Source: Actinoplanes sp. TFC3
Lineage (GTDB): Bacteria; Actinomycetota; Actinomycetes; Mycobacteriales; Micromonosporaceae
Direction: 5' to 3'
Assembly: GCF_001553785.1 (NCBI RefSeq)
Contig: NZ_LOJP01000001.1
Span: 3,620,273-3,684,272, forward strand
Length of the DNA: 64,000 nucleotides
Shown: positions 34,181-43,081 of the stretch, one piece after another
Position numbering within the stretch: the stretch's first letter is position 1
Layout of the letters: each line of letters starts with the position of its first letter
Position numbers and translations under genes: made by a program
The notes under the pieces: model-generated
Database searches by the model: none
Told to the model about the DNA's origin: nothing
The model's input: the letters and a program-made list of their open reading frames with translations, nothing else

Positions 34181-35542
34181 TTACTTGACCGGAGCAGGCT
34201 CGGTATCGGCCGCGGCCGGCTCCTCGTGGTGGTGGTCGTCGTCGAGCATGGTGTTCTCCGGGAACGGGTCGTTGCCCGCCAGAACCTGCAGTGCCTTGTC
34301 CCGGTCGAACTGCCCGGTCCAGGAGCCAACCAGCACCGTGGCCACCGCGTTGCCGGCGAAGTTGGTCAGCGCGCGGGCCTCGGACATGAACCGGTCGATG
34401 CCCACGATCAGCCCGACGCCGTCCAGCAGCTCCGGGCGGTGGCTCTGCAGCCCGCCGGCCAGGGTGGCCAGGCCCGCACCGGTGACCCCGGCGGCCCCCT
34501 TCGAGGCGATGATCATGAAGGCCAGCAGCGAGATCTGCTCGCCGATGTTCAGCGGCTGGTCCATGGCCTGGGCGATGAACAGCGAGGCCATGGTCAGGTA
34601 GATCGCGGTGCCGTCGAGGTTGAACGAGTAGCCGGTCGGCACGGTGATGCCGACGACCGGCTTGGCCACGCCGAAGTGTTCCATCTTGGCGATGAGCCGG
34701 GGCAGGGCCGACTCCGACGACGAAGTCGACAGGATCAGCAGGAACTCGCGGCCCAGGTACTTCAGCATCGCGAACAGGTTGATCCGGGCGAAGAACCAGA
34801 GCAGCGCGGCCAGGATGACGAACACGAAGATTGCGCAGGTCAGGTAGAAGCCGAGCATGATCTGGGCCAGGCTCTTGAGCGCGTCGACGCCGGTCTCCCC
34901 GACCACCGCCGCGATCGCGCCGAACGCGCCGATCGGGGCCAGCCACATGATCATGGCGAGGATCTTGAACACCAGGCGCTGGAACAGCCCGACCGCCCGC
35001 AGGATCGGCTCGCCGCGCGGTCCCATGGTCTGCACGGCAAAGCCGACCAGCAGCGCCACCAGCAGCGCCTGCAGCACCTGACCCTGGGTCAGCGAGGAGA
35101 CCAGCGTGGTGGGGATGATGCCGAGCAGGAACGCGGCGGTGCCTTCGCCGGCGGTGTCGCCGACCTGCTTCTGCCCGGCCGCTGCGGCCTCAGGGGTCAG
35201 GTGCAGCCCCGAGCCGGGGTGGATGAGGTTGCCGACGACCAGGCCGATGGCCAGCGCGACCGTGGACATCAGCAGGAAGTAGCCCAGCGCAAGGCCGCCG
35301 ACCTTGCCGACCTGGGCCGCCTTGCGCACCGAGCCGACGCCGAGCACGATCGTGCAGAAGATGACCGGGCTGATCATCATCTTGATCAGGTTGACGAAGC
35401 CGGTGCCGATCGGCTTCAGCTCCTTGGCGAAATCCGGGAACAGAAAGCCGACGGCGATGCCGAGCAGGACAGCACCGATCACCGCCAGGTACAGCAGGTG
35501 CGTGCGGTCCCGCCGAGCCGGGGCGGTGGTCTCCAGTGCCAT
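34181..35542 (-). CDS. Dicarboxylate/amino acid:cation symporter (DctA/GltP family)
   Basis: About 453 residues. N-terminal helix LLYLAVIGAVLLGIAVGFLF; MMISPVIFCTIVLGVGSV; the hairpin motif SSSESALPRL; YSFNLDGTAIYLT, which forms the cation and substrate site; and SKGAAGVTGAG. This is the Glt/DctA trimeric fold importing C4-dicarboxylates or glutamate with H+ or Na+. Start chosen at MALETTAPARRDRTH (35542); the frame extends to 35599 but with little evidence for translation there. Divergent from a DcuS/DcuR-like two-component system that probably induces it. Confidence 0.88.
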   Translation of the reverse strand: MALETTAPARRDRTHLLYLAVIGAVLLGIAVGFLFPDFAKELKPIGTGFVNLIKMMISPVIFCTIVLGVGSVRKAAQVGKVGGLALGYFLLMSTVALAIGLVVGNLIHPGSGLHLTPEAAAAGQKQVGDTAGEGTAAFLLGIIPTTLVSSLTQGQVLQALLVALLVGFAVQTMGPRGEPILRAVGLFQRLVFKILAMIMWLAPIGAFGAIAAVVGETGVDALKSLAQIMLGFYLTCAIFVFVILAALLWFFARINLFAMLKYLGREFLLILSTSSSESALPRLIAKMEHFGVAKPVVGITVPTGYSFNLDGTAIYLTMASLFIAQAMDQPLNIGEQISLLAFMIIASKGAAGVTGAGLATLAGGLQSHRPELLDGVGLIVGIDRFMSEARALTNFAGNAVATVLVGSWTGQFDRDKALQVLAGNDPFPENTMLDDDHHHEEPAAADTEPAPVK

Positions 35543-35643
35543 GCCGCAGACTGTGGTCTGGGTCTCATCGGCAAGCACCATTACGTTCATTCTGTTCACC
35601 GCTGCGAAACGCGGTGCTGCCCCGGGCGAAACAGGAGCGGGAG

Positions 35644-37233
35644 ATGACCGGACACTGGAGCATCGCGCGGCAACTGTTCGCTCTGCAGGTGCTGGTCGTG
35701 ACGCTGCTGGTGGGCGCGGGCACGGCCGGGACGATCCTGCTGGCCCGCCGCGACGCGCGGGCCGCCGCGGTGCAGGAGGTGACAGCGGTCGCCGAGACCA
35801 TCGCTCGCTCCCCCGCGACCGCCGACGCGCTGCGCAGCGCTGACCCCTCGGCGGTGCTGCAGCCCTACGCCGAGGCCACCCGCAAGGCCACCGCCACCGA
35901 CTTCATCGTGGTGATGAGCCCGGACCGCACTCGCTACACCCACCCGACGCCCGAGCTGATCGGCCAGAAATTTGCCGGCTCGGTCGACAAGGCGCTGGCC
36001 GGCGGCGTGGTGATTCAGCAATTCAAAGGCAGTCTTGGCGATTCGGTACGAACAGTGGTCCCCGTTCGCGCCCAGAACGGCACCATCATCGGGTTGGTCT
36101 CGGTCGGCATCACCACCCAGGCCATCAACGCCGGTCTGCTGCGCCAGGTGCCCGCCGTCGCCATCGCCACGATCATCGCGCTGCTGCTGGCCGGCACCGG
36201 CGCGTGGCTGCTCAGCCGCCGGCTGCGACGCCAGACCCACGGCCTCGGCCCGGCGGAGATCACCCGGATGTACGAGTACTACGACGCGGTCCTGCACTCG
36301 GTGCGCGAGGGCCTGGTCGTTGTCGACCGCGACGGCAAGGTGGCGTTGATGAACGACGAGGGCCGGCGACTTCTGGGCGTACCGGATGATGCTGTTCTGG
36401 ATGGCCCGGCGGACGGCCTGGACCTGCCCGCGGAGGCCGCGGCGCTGATCGCCTCGCGGCGGCCCACCGTCGATGAGCCCGTGCTGGCCGGGGAGCGGGT
36501 GCTGGTGGCCAGTCAGCGCGAGACGCGGTTCGAGGGGCGGGCACTGGGCACGGTGCTGACCCTGCGTGACCATACCGAGCTGCAAGCCCTGACCGGAGAG
36601 CTGGATTCGGTGCGCGGCCTGACCGCGGCCCTGCAGGCCCAGGCGCACGAGGCGGCCAACCGGTTGCACACGGTGCTGACCATGGTGGAACTGGGCCGGG
36701 CCGAGGAGGCGATCGAGCTGGCCACCGCCGAGTTGGCGCTCGCGCAGCAGCTCACCGACCAGGTGGTGGGCGCGGTCGAGGAGCCGGCCCTGGCGGCGTT
36801 GCTGCTGGGTAAATCGGCGCAGGCCAGCGAGCGTGGCGTGGAACTGACGGTGGCGCCGGAGTCGCGCCTGGCCGGGGACCGGGTGCCGAGCCGGGACCTG
36901 CTGACGGTGGTCGGCAACGCGGTGGACAACGCGCTGGAGGCGGTGGCCCTGGTGGAGGCGCCGCGGCGGGTGCGGGTGCTGGTGCGTCAGGAGGAGAACG
37001 AGGTGCTGGTCGAGGTGAGCGACACCGGTCCCGGTCTGACGCCGGAGCAGGCCGCCGCGGCGTTCCGCCGGGGATGGTCGACCAAGCAGGGTCCCGGGCA
37101 CGGCGTCGGCTTGTCGCTGGTCCGGCAGGTGGCGCAGAGGTACGGCGGGAGCTACGCGCTCACCTCCGGCTCGGATCAGCGGGGTGCGGTGCTGACCGTC
37201 CGCATCCCGGTGCCCGCTGCGATGCCGCTGTGA
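35644..37233 (+). CDS. Sensor histidine kinase, DcuS/CitA (carboxylate-sensing) type
   Basis: A 529-residue kinase: TM1 about 10-34, an extracellular PAS-like sensor (35-168, including DFIVVMSPDRTRYTHPTPEL and FKGSLGDSVRTVVPV), TM2 169-190, a cytoplasmic PAS domain (215-310) and a kinase core with QAHEAANRLHTVLTM (His335), the N-box VGNAVDNALEAV, DTGPGL and the glycine-rich HGVGLSLV. The His-box is the short QxHE-x-x-NRLHT form of the CitA/DcuS subgroup. Preceded by GGAGCGGGAG; overlaps its response regulator by 4 bp (GTGA). Confidence 0.93.
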   Translation: MTGHWSIARQLFALQVLVVTLLVGAGTAGTILLARRDARAAAVQEVTAVAETIARSPATADALRSADPSAVLQPYAEATRKATATDFIVVMSPDRTRYTHPTPELIGQKFAGSVDKALAGGVVIQQFKGSLGDSVRTVVPVRAQNGTIIGLVSVGITTQAINAGLLRQVPAVAIATIIALLLAGTGAWLLSRRLRRQTHGLGPAEITRMYEYYDAVLHSVREGLVVVDRDGKVALMNDEGRRLLGVPDDAVLDGPADGLDLPAEAAALIASRRPTVDEPVLAGERVLVASQRETRFEGRALGTVLTLRDHTELQALTGELDSVRGLTAALQAQAHEAANRLHTVLTMVELGRAEEAIELATAELALAQQLTDQVVGAVEEPALAALLLGKSAQASERGVELTVAPESRLAGDRVPSRDLLTVVGNAVDNALEAVALVEAPRRVRVLVRQEENEVLVEVSDTGPGLTPEQAAAAFRRGWSTKQGPGHGVGLSLVRQVAQRYGGSYALTSGSDQRGAVLTVRIPVPAAMPL

Positions 37234-37913
37234 AGAACATCCGGGTGCTCGTGGTGGACGACGAGCCGTTGATTGCCGAGGCGCACCGGACGTACACGGA
37301 AAAGGTCCCGGGCTTCTCGGTTGTCGGGGTTGCGCACACGGCTCGTGATGCGATGGCGGTGCTGCGGACCGGCGAGGTGGATCTGGTGCTGCTCGACCTG
37401 AACCTGCCCGATCGCCACGGTCTGGAGGTGGCCCGGGCGTTGCGGGCGGCCGGAAGCGGCACCGATGTCCTGGCGGTCACCTCGGCCCGCGATGTGGGAA
37501 CCGTGCGCCAGGCGGTGGCGCTGGGAGTGACCCACTACCTGCTGAAGCCGTTCACGTTCGCCGCGTTCCGCGACAAGCTGGACCGCTACGCCCGCTATCG
37601 CAGCCAGCTACCGGGAAGCGGGGAGATCGCCGCGCAGCACGAGATCGACCGGGCCTTCGCGACGCTGCGCAGTTCCCCGCACGACAGCCTGCCCAAAGGC
37701 CTCGACGAGCACACCCTTGACCTGGTGGTCACGGCGCTGCGCTCGTTGCCGGCCGACAGTGGTCTGTCGGCCGGCGAGCTGGCCGGGCGGATCGGGACGT
37801 CGCGGGTGACGGCCCGGCGCTACCTGGAGCACCTGGCCGAGGCGGGGCGGGTGCTGCGGATTTCGCGGTACGGCAGCCCCGGCCGGCCGGAAGTCGAATA
37901 CCGGCCGGCCTGA
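37230..37913 (+). CDS. Response regulator, DcuR/CitB type
   Basis: A 227-residue regulator. Receiver domain: acidic pair VVDDEP, phosphoacceptor Asp56 (LVLLDLNLPD), Lys106 (LLKPFTF). The C-terminal half has a helix-turn-helix with LSAGELAGRIGTSRVTARRY, as in DcuR/CitB. GTG start overlapping the kinase stop. Expected target: the divergent dicarboxylate symporter. Confidence 0.92.
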   Translation: MKNIRVLVVDDEPLIAEAHRTYTEKVPGFSVVGVAHTARDAMAVLRTGEVDLVLLDLNLPDRHGLEVARALRAAGSGTDVLAVTSARDVGTVRQAVALGVTHYLLKPFTFAAFRDKLDRYARYRSQLPGSGEIAAQHEIDRAFATLRSSPHDSLPKGLDEHTLDLVVTALRSLPADSGLSAGELAGRIGTSRVTARRYLEHLAEAGRVLRISRYGSPGRPEVEYRPA

Positions 37914-37968
37914 CTGTCTTGTACCGGACCGGTCACCCTGAGCTTGCATCTGGGCCTTGTTCCCACCG

Positions 37969-38000
37969 TGTGACAGGTAACGTGGCCATTACCTGTCACA
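37969..38000. promoter_or_regulatory. Perfect 12-bp palindrome upstream of the YCII/sigma pair
   Basis: TGTGACAGGTAA, an 8-nt loop (CGTGGCCA) and TTACCTGTCACA are exact inverted repeats. They lie 56-87 bp upstream of the YCII start at 38056 and 55 bp after the response regulator's stop. Could be an operator or, less likely, a terminator (no U-run). Confidence 0.7.
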
Positions 38001-38055
38001 TCGCTGGCTCGACGTCCGGAGGCAAGCCGACGTTCACGGGAGAAGGAGAACTGCG

Positions 38056-38376
38056 ATGCGCTACCTGATGACGACCAAGGGCGGGGACGAGCCGGACGAG
38101 GCCCTGTACGCCGAGATGGCCAAGTTCATCGAGGAGATGACGGCCTCCGGGGTGCTGCTGGCCACCGGCGGCCTGGCCCCCACGGGGGTGGTGATCCGCT
38201 CGGCCGGCGACGAGATCACCGTGACGGACGGGCCGTTCACCGAGGCCAAGGAGGCTGTGGCGGGGTTCGCCCTGGTGGAGGTGCGTTCCCAGGAAGAGGC
38301 GATCGAACTGGGCCGCCGCTTCCGCCGGATCGTGGGTGACGGGGAGAGCGTGCTTCAGCAGGTCTTCGGGCCGTGA
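38056..38376 (+). CDS. YCII-related (DGPF domain) protein
   Basis: A 106-residue protein with the DGPF motif (VTDGPFTEAKEAVAGFALVE) and MRYLMTTKGGDEP start. YCII/DGPF proteins are ferredoxin-like small proteins often paired with ECF42-type sigma factors, which they are thought to modulate. Here its TGA overlaps the sigma factor GTG by 4 bp. GAGAAGGAG lies about 7 nt before its ATG. Confidence 0.92.
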   Translation: MRYLMTTKGGDEPDEALYAEMAKFIEEMTASGVLLATGGLAPTGVVIRSAGDEITVTDGPFTEAKEAVAGFALVEVRSQEEAIELGRRFRRIVGDGESVLQQVFGP

Positions 38377-40433
38377 CGTCGTCCGCCGGGTCCGCAAGCG
38401 CCGCCGCCTCGGGTGGCGGCGCTTCGGACGCGGCTGGAGCTGTGGGAGCGGTCTGGCGGGGGGAGTCGGCTCGCATCATTGGCGCGTTGATGCGGATGGT
38501 GCGTGACGTCGGCCTGGCTGAAGAGCTTGCGCAGGACGCCTTGGTAGCCGCGCTGCAACAGTGGCCTGGCACCGGCGTACCCGACAATCCTGGCGCCTGG
38601 CTCATGACTGTGGCCAAGCGGCGCGCCGCCGACCACCTGCGTCGCGCCGCCGTCGAGGAACGCGCACAGGACAGCATCGGCCGGGACCTGTCCACCACCG
38701 CGCCCATCGAGGCGCACAGCGACGACGAGCTGCGGCTGATGTTCCTGTCGTGCCACCCGGTACTCGCTTCGCGCGCCCGCGTCGCGTTGACGTTGCAGGT
38801 GGTTGGCGGGCTGACCACCGCCGAGATCGCCCGAGCTCTGCTGAGCACCGAGGCCCGGGTTGCCCGGCGGTGCGCGACGGCGAAGCGAACCCTGGCCGAA
38901 GCGGGAGTGCCGTTCGAGCTGCCCGGGCGCGAGGAACTGGCCGGTCGGCTCTCGGCCGTCCTCGAGGTCATCTACCTCATCTTCAACGAGGGGTACTCGG
39001 CCACGTCCGGCGACGACCTGCTGCGGCCGGCGTTGACGCTTGAGGCGTTACGGCTGGGCCGATTGCTGGCCACGCTCATGCCGCAGGAGCCCGAAGTGCA
39101 CGGGCTGGTGGCGCTGATGGAGATTCAGGAGTCACGGGCCGCCGCGCGCACCGGGCCGGCGGGAGAGCCGGTGCCGCTGGCCGAGCAGAACCGGGGGCGC
39201 TGGGATCCGCTGCTGATCCGCCGGGGGTTCACCGCGATGCTGCGGGCCCGTGAACTCGGCGGGCCACCCGGTCCGTACCTGCTGCAGGCGGCCATTGCGG
39301 TCACGCACGCGCAGGCAAGGACCGCCGAAGCGACCGACTGGGTGGGAATCGCCGCGCTTTACGACGCCCTGGTACGACTGCTGCCCACCCCGGTCGTGCA
39401 GCTCAACCGCGCGGTCGCCGTCGCCATGGCGCGCGGACCCGAGGAAGGGCTCGCCATCGCCGACACGGTCGCGGACGACCCGCGGCTGATCGACTACCAC
39501 CTGCTGCCCGCCGTACGGGGCGATCTACTGGCGCGGTGCGGCCGGCCCGCTGAGGCGCGGCGGGAGTTCGAACGGGCGGCGGCGCTGACGGCCAACGCGG
39601 CGCAGAGCGCGTTCCTGCTGCAGCGGGCCGGTTCCCTTGAGGACGGTGCCGCCGGCGGGCTGCTGCTGGGGGCTTCGGTGGAGGCGTTTCTGGGACGGGC
39701 GGAACTGAGCGGGGGAACGCTGTGGGCGTACCGTCAGACCTGGCATCGCCTGCGCCGCATTCTGGGTGAGCGGGCCGAGGTGCGTGAGCTTACCCCGCAG
39801 CAGGTTGCCCGAGCCTTCGCCATCGCGTGGGACGCATGCGCGGCAGCAACGTGGAACAGGCACCTTGCCGCGGTCCGGTCTTTCGCCGAATCGGCGTCCG
39901 CCCCGCACCTGGCCGCCGCCCTGAACCGCCGAGCCCCAGCGCCAGACCCGGACCGCCGCGCGCCAGCCCCATTTCCCGCGGCCGCCGCTCAAAGAACCTC
40001 ACCCCCGCTCGCTGGCAGGAACCGCAAGGCCCGCAGGCGCGGCCGAACCCCGGCGATGGCCCCCGCCGAGGTCTCAGATCTCCTGCAGCAGCCGAACCAT
40101 CCGCTGCGCGAGCGGACCCTCTGGACCCTGCTGCACGAGTCCGGCGCCGGAGCCGCCGCAGCGCTTGCCCTCGACCTCGACGACCTCGACCTCGACGACC
40201 GGCAAGCGCTCTCCGGCATCACCTGGCGCTCCAGGACCGCTCGGCTGCTGCCTGAGCTGATCGGGGAGCGCACCCGCGGGCCGCTGTTTCTGGCCGAGCG
40301 ACGGCCCGGTCCCGGACGACCCCGGCAGCCGGGCGACGTGTGCCCGGACACCGGGCGCGGGCGGCTCTCCTATGAGCGCGCCGAGTACCTGTTCAAGCAG
40401 GCCACCGGGCTCACCTTGCGTCAGCTGGTCTGA
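38373..40433 (+). CDS. ECF42 sigma factor fused to a degenerate tyrosine-recombinase-like domain
   Basis: A 686-residue protein. Residues 1-424 are a standard ECF42 sigma factor: sigma-2 (GLAEELAQDALVAALQQWPG), sigma-4 (VALTLQVVGGLTTAEIARAL), the LIFNEGY motif and the DUF6596 helical tail ending AAALTANAAQSAFLLQRAGS. Residues about 434-686 match the core-binding and catalytic fold of actinobacterial tyrosine recombinases: SVEAFLGRAELSGGTLWAYR, ATWNRHLAAVRSF, HPLRERTLWTLLHES, ARLLPELIGERTRGPLFLAE and RLSYERAEYLFKQATGLTLR. The catalytic Arg-I motif (TAARAxE in active enzymes) is GAGAAAA here, and the protein stops before the HxLRH and Tyr motifs, so recombinase catalysis is lost. The sigma part alone is the usual full length for the family. 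Either a true fusion or a sigma gene overrun by a recombinase fossil. Confidence 0.85.
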   Translation: MTSSAGSASAAASGGGASDAAGAVGAVWRGESARIIGALMRMVRDVGLAEELAQDALVAALQQWPGTGVPDNPGAWLMTVAKRRAADHLRRAAVEERAQDSIGRDLSTTAPIEAHSDDELRLMFLSCHPVLASRARVALTLQVVGGLTTAEIARALLSTEARVARRCATAKRTLAEAGVPFELPGREELAGRLSAVLEVIYLIFNEGYSATSGDDLLRPALTLEALRLGRLLATLMPQEPEVHGLVALMEIQESRAAARTGPAGEPVPLAEQNRGRWDPLLIRRGFTAMLRARELGGPPGPYLLQAAIAVTHAQARTAEATDWVGIAALYDALVRLLPTPVVQLNRAVAVAMARGPEEGLAIADTVADDPRLIDYHLLPAVRGDLLARCGRPAEARREFERAAALTANAAQSAFLLQRAGSLEDGAAGGLLLGASVEAFLGRAELSGGTLWAYRQTWHRLRRILGERAEVRELTPQQVARAFAIAWDACAAATWNRHLAAVRSFAESASAPHLAAALNRRAPAPDPDRRAPAPFPAAAAQRTSPPLAGRNRKARRRGRTPAMAPAEVSDLLQQPNHPLRERTLWTLLHESGAGAAAALALDLDDLDLDDRQALSGITWRSRTARLLPELIGERTRGPLFLAERRPGPGRPRQPGDVCPDTGRGRLSYERAEYLFKQATGLTLRQLV

Positions 40434-40508
40434 CCCGGCAGTTCCGGGGTGCCGATGACCCGGGTGGAGAAAGGGCACCCGGATCGAGTCGCCGGACAGC
40501 TTGCCACG

Positions 40509-42845
40509 TCAGCGTACTTCCACCACCACCGCAGTCGTCAGCACCCGGCCCGGCCCGGCCACCCGGCGGTCACCGGTGAGCCGGATCGTGGCACGGCACG
40601 GCAGCTCGGTCACCGACGGCCCGGCGAACAACTCGATCTCGCCCGGTTCGACCACGCGCAGCAGGTCACGGCCCACGTACGCGGTCCGGTCGGCGTGCAA
40701 CGTGAACGTCACCTGCGCTGCGGCCCCGGCGGCCAGCGGCACCCGGGCATACCCGGCGAGCTGGCGCAGCGGCCGGGTCACCTCGGCCTGAACGTCGTGC
40801 AGGTACAGCTGGACGACTTCAGCGCCGTCGCGCGGGCCGGTGTTGCGCACGTGAACGGAGATCGTGACCGTACCGTCCGTCGGAATCTCGGTTTTGTCGA
40901 TCTGCAGGTTCTCATAGGAGTACGTCGTGTAGGACAGCCCGTGCCCGAAGCCGAACATCGGCGTCGGGTCGAGGTTGCTGACGCCCTCGCTGAAAGCCCC
41001 GAGCGGCGGCTGCAGATAGGTACCCGGCTGGCCGCCCGGCAGTCGCGGCACCTGCACGGGCAGCTTGCCGCTCGGGTTGATCCGCCCGGACAGCACGCCC
41101 GCGATCGCCGCGCCGCCCTCCTCGCCCGGCATGAACGCCTGTACGAGCGCCGCCGCCTGCTCGTAGGTGCCCAGCGCGTACGGCCGTCCCGACACCACGA
41201 CCAGCACCACCGGCGTGCCCGCGCCGAGCAGTTCGGTGACCAGGTCGCCCTGCACCCCCGGCAGGCTCAGGTCCGGAACATCGCAGCCCTCCCCGGAAGT
41301 TCCGCGCCCGAACAACCCGGCCCGGTCCCCCACCACCGCGATGCACACGTCGGCTGCGGCGGCGGCGGCAACCGCGGCGGCAAATCCCGACCGATCCTCG
41401 TCGCGGATCGGGCACCCGGTCTCCAGCACGAACTCGTCATCGGGCAGTTCCCGCTGCAGCGCCGACCACAGCGAGTCAGCTTCCACGCCCAGGCCGTACT
41501 CCGGGTAGTCACCGAGCACATGGTTCGGGTAGGAGTAGCAGCCCATGAACGCCTGCGCATCGTCCGCGCACGGCCCGATCACCGCAAGGCGCCGCGGCCG
41601 GCTCCCCATCGTCAGCGGCAGGACGTCACCCTCGTTGGCCAGCAGGATCACCGAACGCTCGGCCAGCTCACGGGCGATCTCCCGGTTAGCGGGCCGGTCC
41701 AGATCGATGCCCTGGCCAGCCGCGACGGAATCCTGCGGCGTCCAGTGCGGATCCAGCAGACCCAGTTCCGCCTTCTGCCGCAACACCCGCCGGACCGCAC
41801 GATCAACCAATTCCTCCGGTACGTCCCCAGCGCGCACCCGCTCAACAAGCTCATCGCCGTAACAGATGGCATCCGGCAACTCGACATCGATGCCGGCCCG
41901 CAACGCAAGCGCCCCCGCCTCCCCCGGGCTGCCCGCCACCCGGTGCATGGTCTGCAGGAACGGGACGGACCAATAGTCGGACACCACCACGCCCTCGAAA
42001 CCCCACTCGTCACGCAGCACCCCGGTCAGCACCGTGGCATCCGCGCCGACCGGAACACCGTCGATCTCGGCGTACGAGTTCATCACCGACCGCGCCCCAC
42101 CCACCCGGATCGCCGTTTCGAACGGCGGCAGTATGATCTCGCGCAGCTCGCGGGGTCCCATCGGCACCGGTGCGTGGTTCCTCGCCGCCCGCGACGCCGA
42201 GTAGCCCGCGAAATGTTTCAGCGTGGCGACAATGCCGTTCTCCTCCAGACCGCTGACGTATGCCGCGCCGAGCGTCGCCACCAGGTACGGGTCCTCGCCC
42301 AGGGTTTCCTCGACGCGCCCCCACCGGTAGTCCCGCACCACGTCGAGCACCGGTGACAGCCCCTGATGCACGCCTACCGCTCGCATGTCCGCCCCGATCG
42401 CCGCCGCCATCCGCTCGACCAGGGCGGCGTCGAAGGTGGCCGCCCAGGCCAGCGACGCCGGAAACACCGTCGCCCCGAGCGTCGTGAACCCGGTCAGGCA
42501 CTCCTCATGCACCATCGCCGGAACTTTCAGCCGTGACCCCGCAACAACCGCTTCCTGCAGCTCGACAACCCGCTGCCGACCCTGCTCCGCCGTGACCGGC
42601 CGGGTGCCGAACGGGCGGGTCAGATGCCCGATGCCATTGGCCACCGCAGTGCGGAGCGGGCGATTACCGGCGGCGAACACTTCCTGCATCGGGGCGACGT
42701 CGCCGGTGCTCTCCATGCCGAAGCCGGGCCACACGCTGCCCAACTGGGCGATCTTCTCCTTCAGCGTCATGGCCGCCAGCAGAGCCTCGGCGCGCCGATC
42801 GGGGGTCAGGGCGTGGTCGGTCCAAGCCGGGTGCAGCGCGGTCAT
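40509..42845 (-). CDS. Glycoside hydrolase family 3 beta-glycosidase
   Basis: A 778-residue enzyme starting MTALHPAWTDHALTPDRRAE with GGAGG 6 nt upstream of the ATG. GH3 N-terminal barrel with KHFAGY (210-215) and the nucleophile Asp290 in VVVSDYWSV; GH3 C domain with the glycine-rich VSGRPYALGTYEQAAALVQAF; C-terminal FnIII-like domain (VSVHVRNTGPRDGAEVVQLY-type). No signal peptide, so likely cytosolic, acting on imported oligosaccharides. Beta-glucosidase or beta-xylosidase cannot be told apart from sequence alone. Its promoter carries a LacI-type site. Confidence 0.92.
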   Translation of the reverse strand: MTALHPAWTDHALTPDRRAEALLAAMTLKEKIAQLGSVWPGFGMESTGDVAPMQEVFAAGNRPLRTAVANGIGHLTRPFGTRPVTAEQGRQRVVELQEAVVAGSRLKVPAMVHEECLTGFTTLGATVFPASLAWAATFDAALVERMAAAIGADMRAVGVHQGLSPVLDVVRDYRWGRVEETLGEDPYLVATLGAAYVSGLEENGIVATLKHFAGYSASRAARNHAPVPMGPRELREIILPPFETAIRVGGARSVMNSYAEIDGVPVGADATVLTGVLRDEWGFEGVVVSDYWSVPFLQTMHRVAGSPGEAGALALRAGIDVELPDAICYGDELVERVRAGDVPEELVDRAVRRVLRQKAELGLLDPHWTPQDSVAAGQGIDLDRPANREIARELAERSVILLANEGDVLPLTMGSRPRRLAVIGPCADDAQAFMGCYSYPNHVLGDYPEYGLGVEADSLWSALQRELPDDEFVLETGCPIRDEDRSGFAAAVAAAAAADVCIAVVGDRAGLFGRGTSGEGCDVPDLSLPGVQGDLVTELLGAGTPVVLVVVSGRPYALGTYEQAAALVQAFMPGEEGGAAIAGVLSGRINPSGKLPVQVPRLPGGQPGTYLQPPLGAFSEGVSNLDPTPMFGFGHGLSYTTYSYENLQIDKTEIPTDGTVTISVHVRNTGPRDGAEVVQLYLHDVQAEVTRPLRQLAGYARVPLAAGAAAQVTFTLHADRTAYVGRDLLRVVEPGEIELFAGPSVTELPCRATIRLTGDRRVAGPGRVLTTAVVVEVR

Positions 42846-42899
42846 GGGATCCTCCTGCGGGGGTACGCTCCGGGCCCCGCCATCCGACCGGCCCGGCGC

Positions 42900-42910
42900 C
42901 GAAACTTCCG
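42900..42910. promoter_or_regulatory. LacI-type operator candidate upstream of the GH3 gene
   Basis: CGAAACTTCCG fits the palindrome CGAAACTTTCG with one mismatch, 55 bp upstream of the GH3 ATG. A second, weaker half-site overlaps it (CCGAAGATTTTCCGG, 42909-42923). Similar to the sites at 23299 and 28988. Confidence 0.5.
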
Positions 42911-43081
42911 AAGATTTTCCGGATGCAGGGGCAGTCTCTCCCGGTTCTTCGATGGAACGCAAGCCTCGCCCGTCAGCCGCGTGCAGCTTCTGTCCGTAGC
43001 CGATCGGCGGTCTTGATGTCCCCGGTAACCAGCTCGATCCGCATCGCATCATTGTCGTACCCTTGTCCCAGCATCACGATC

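Noticed and set aside
39642-40433. Separate integrase gene start inside the sigma fusion
   Set aside because: No start codon with a ribosome-binding site was found at the junction, and the reading frame is continuous with the sigma factor; annotated as one gene.
40449-42356. 635-codon frame antisense to the GH3 gene
   Set aside because: Same high-GC antisense effect; arginine/proline-rich with no ribosome-binding site.
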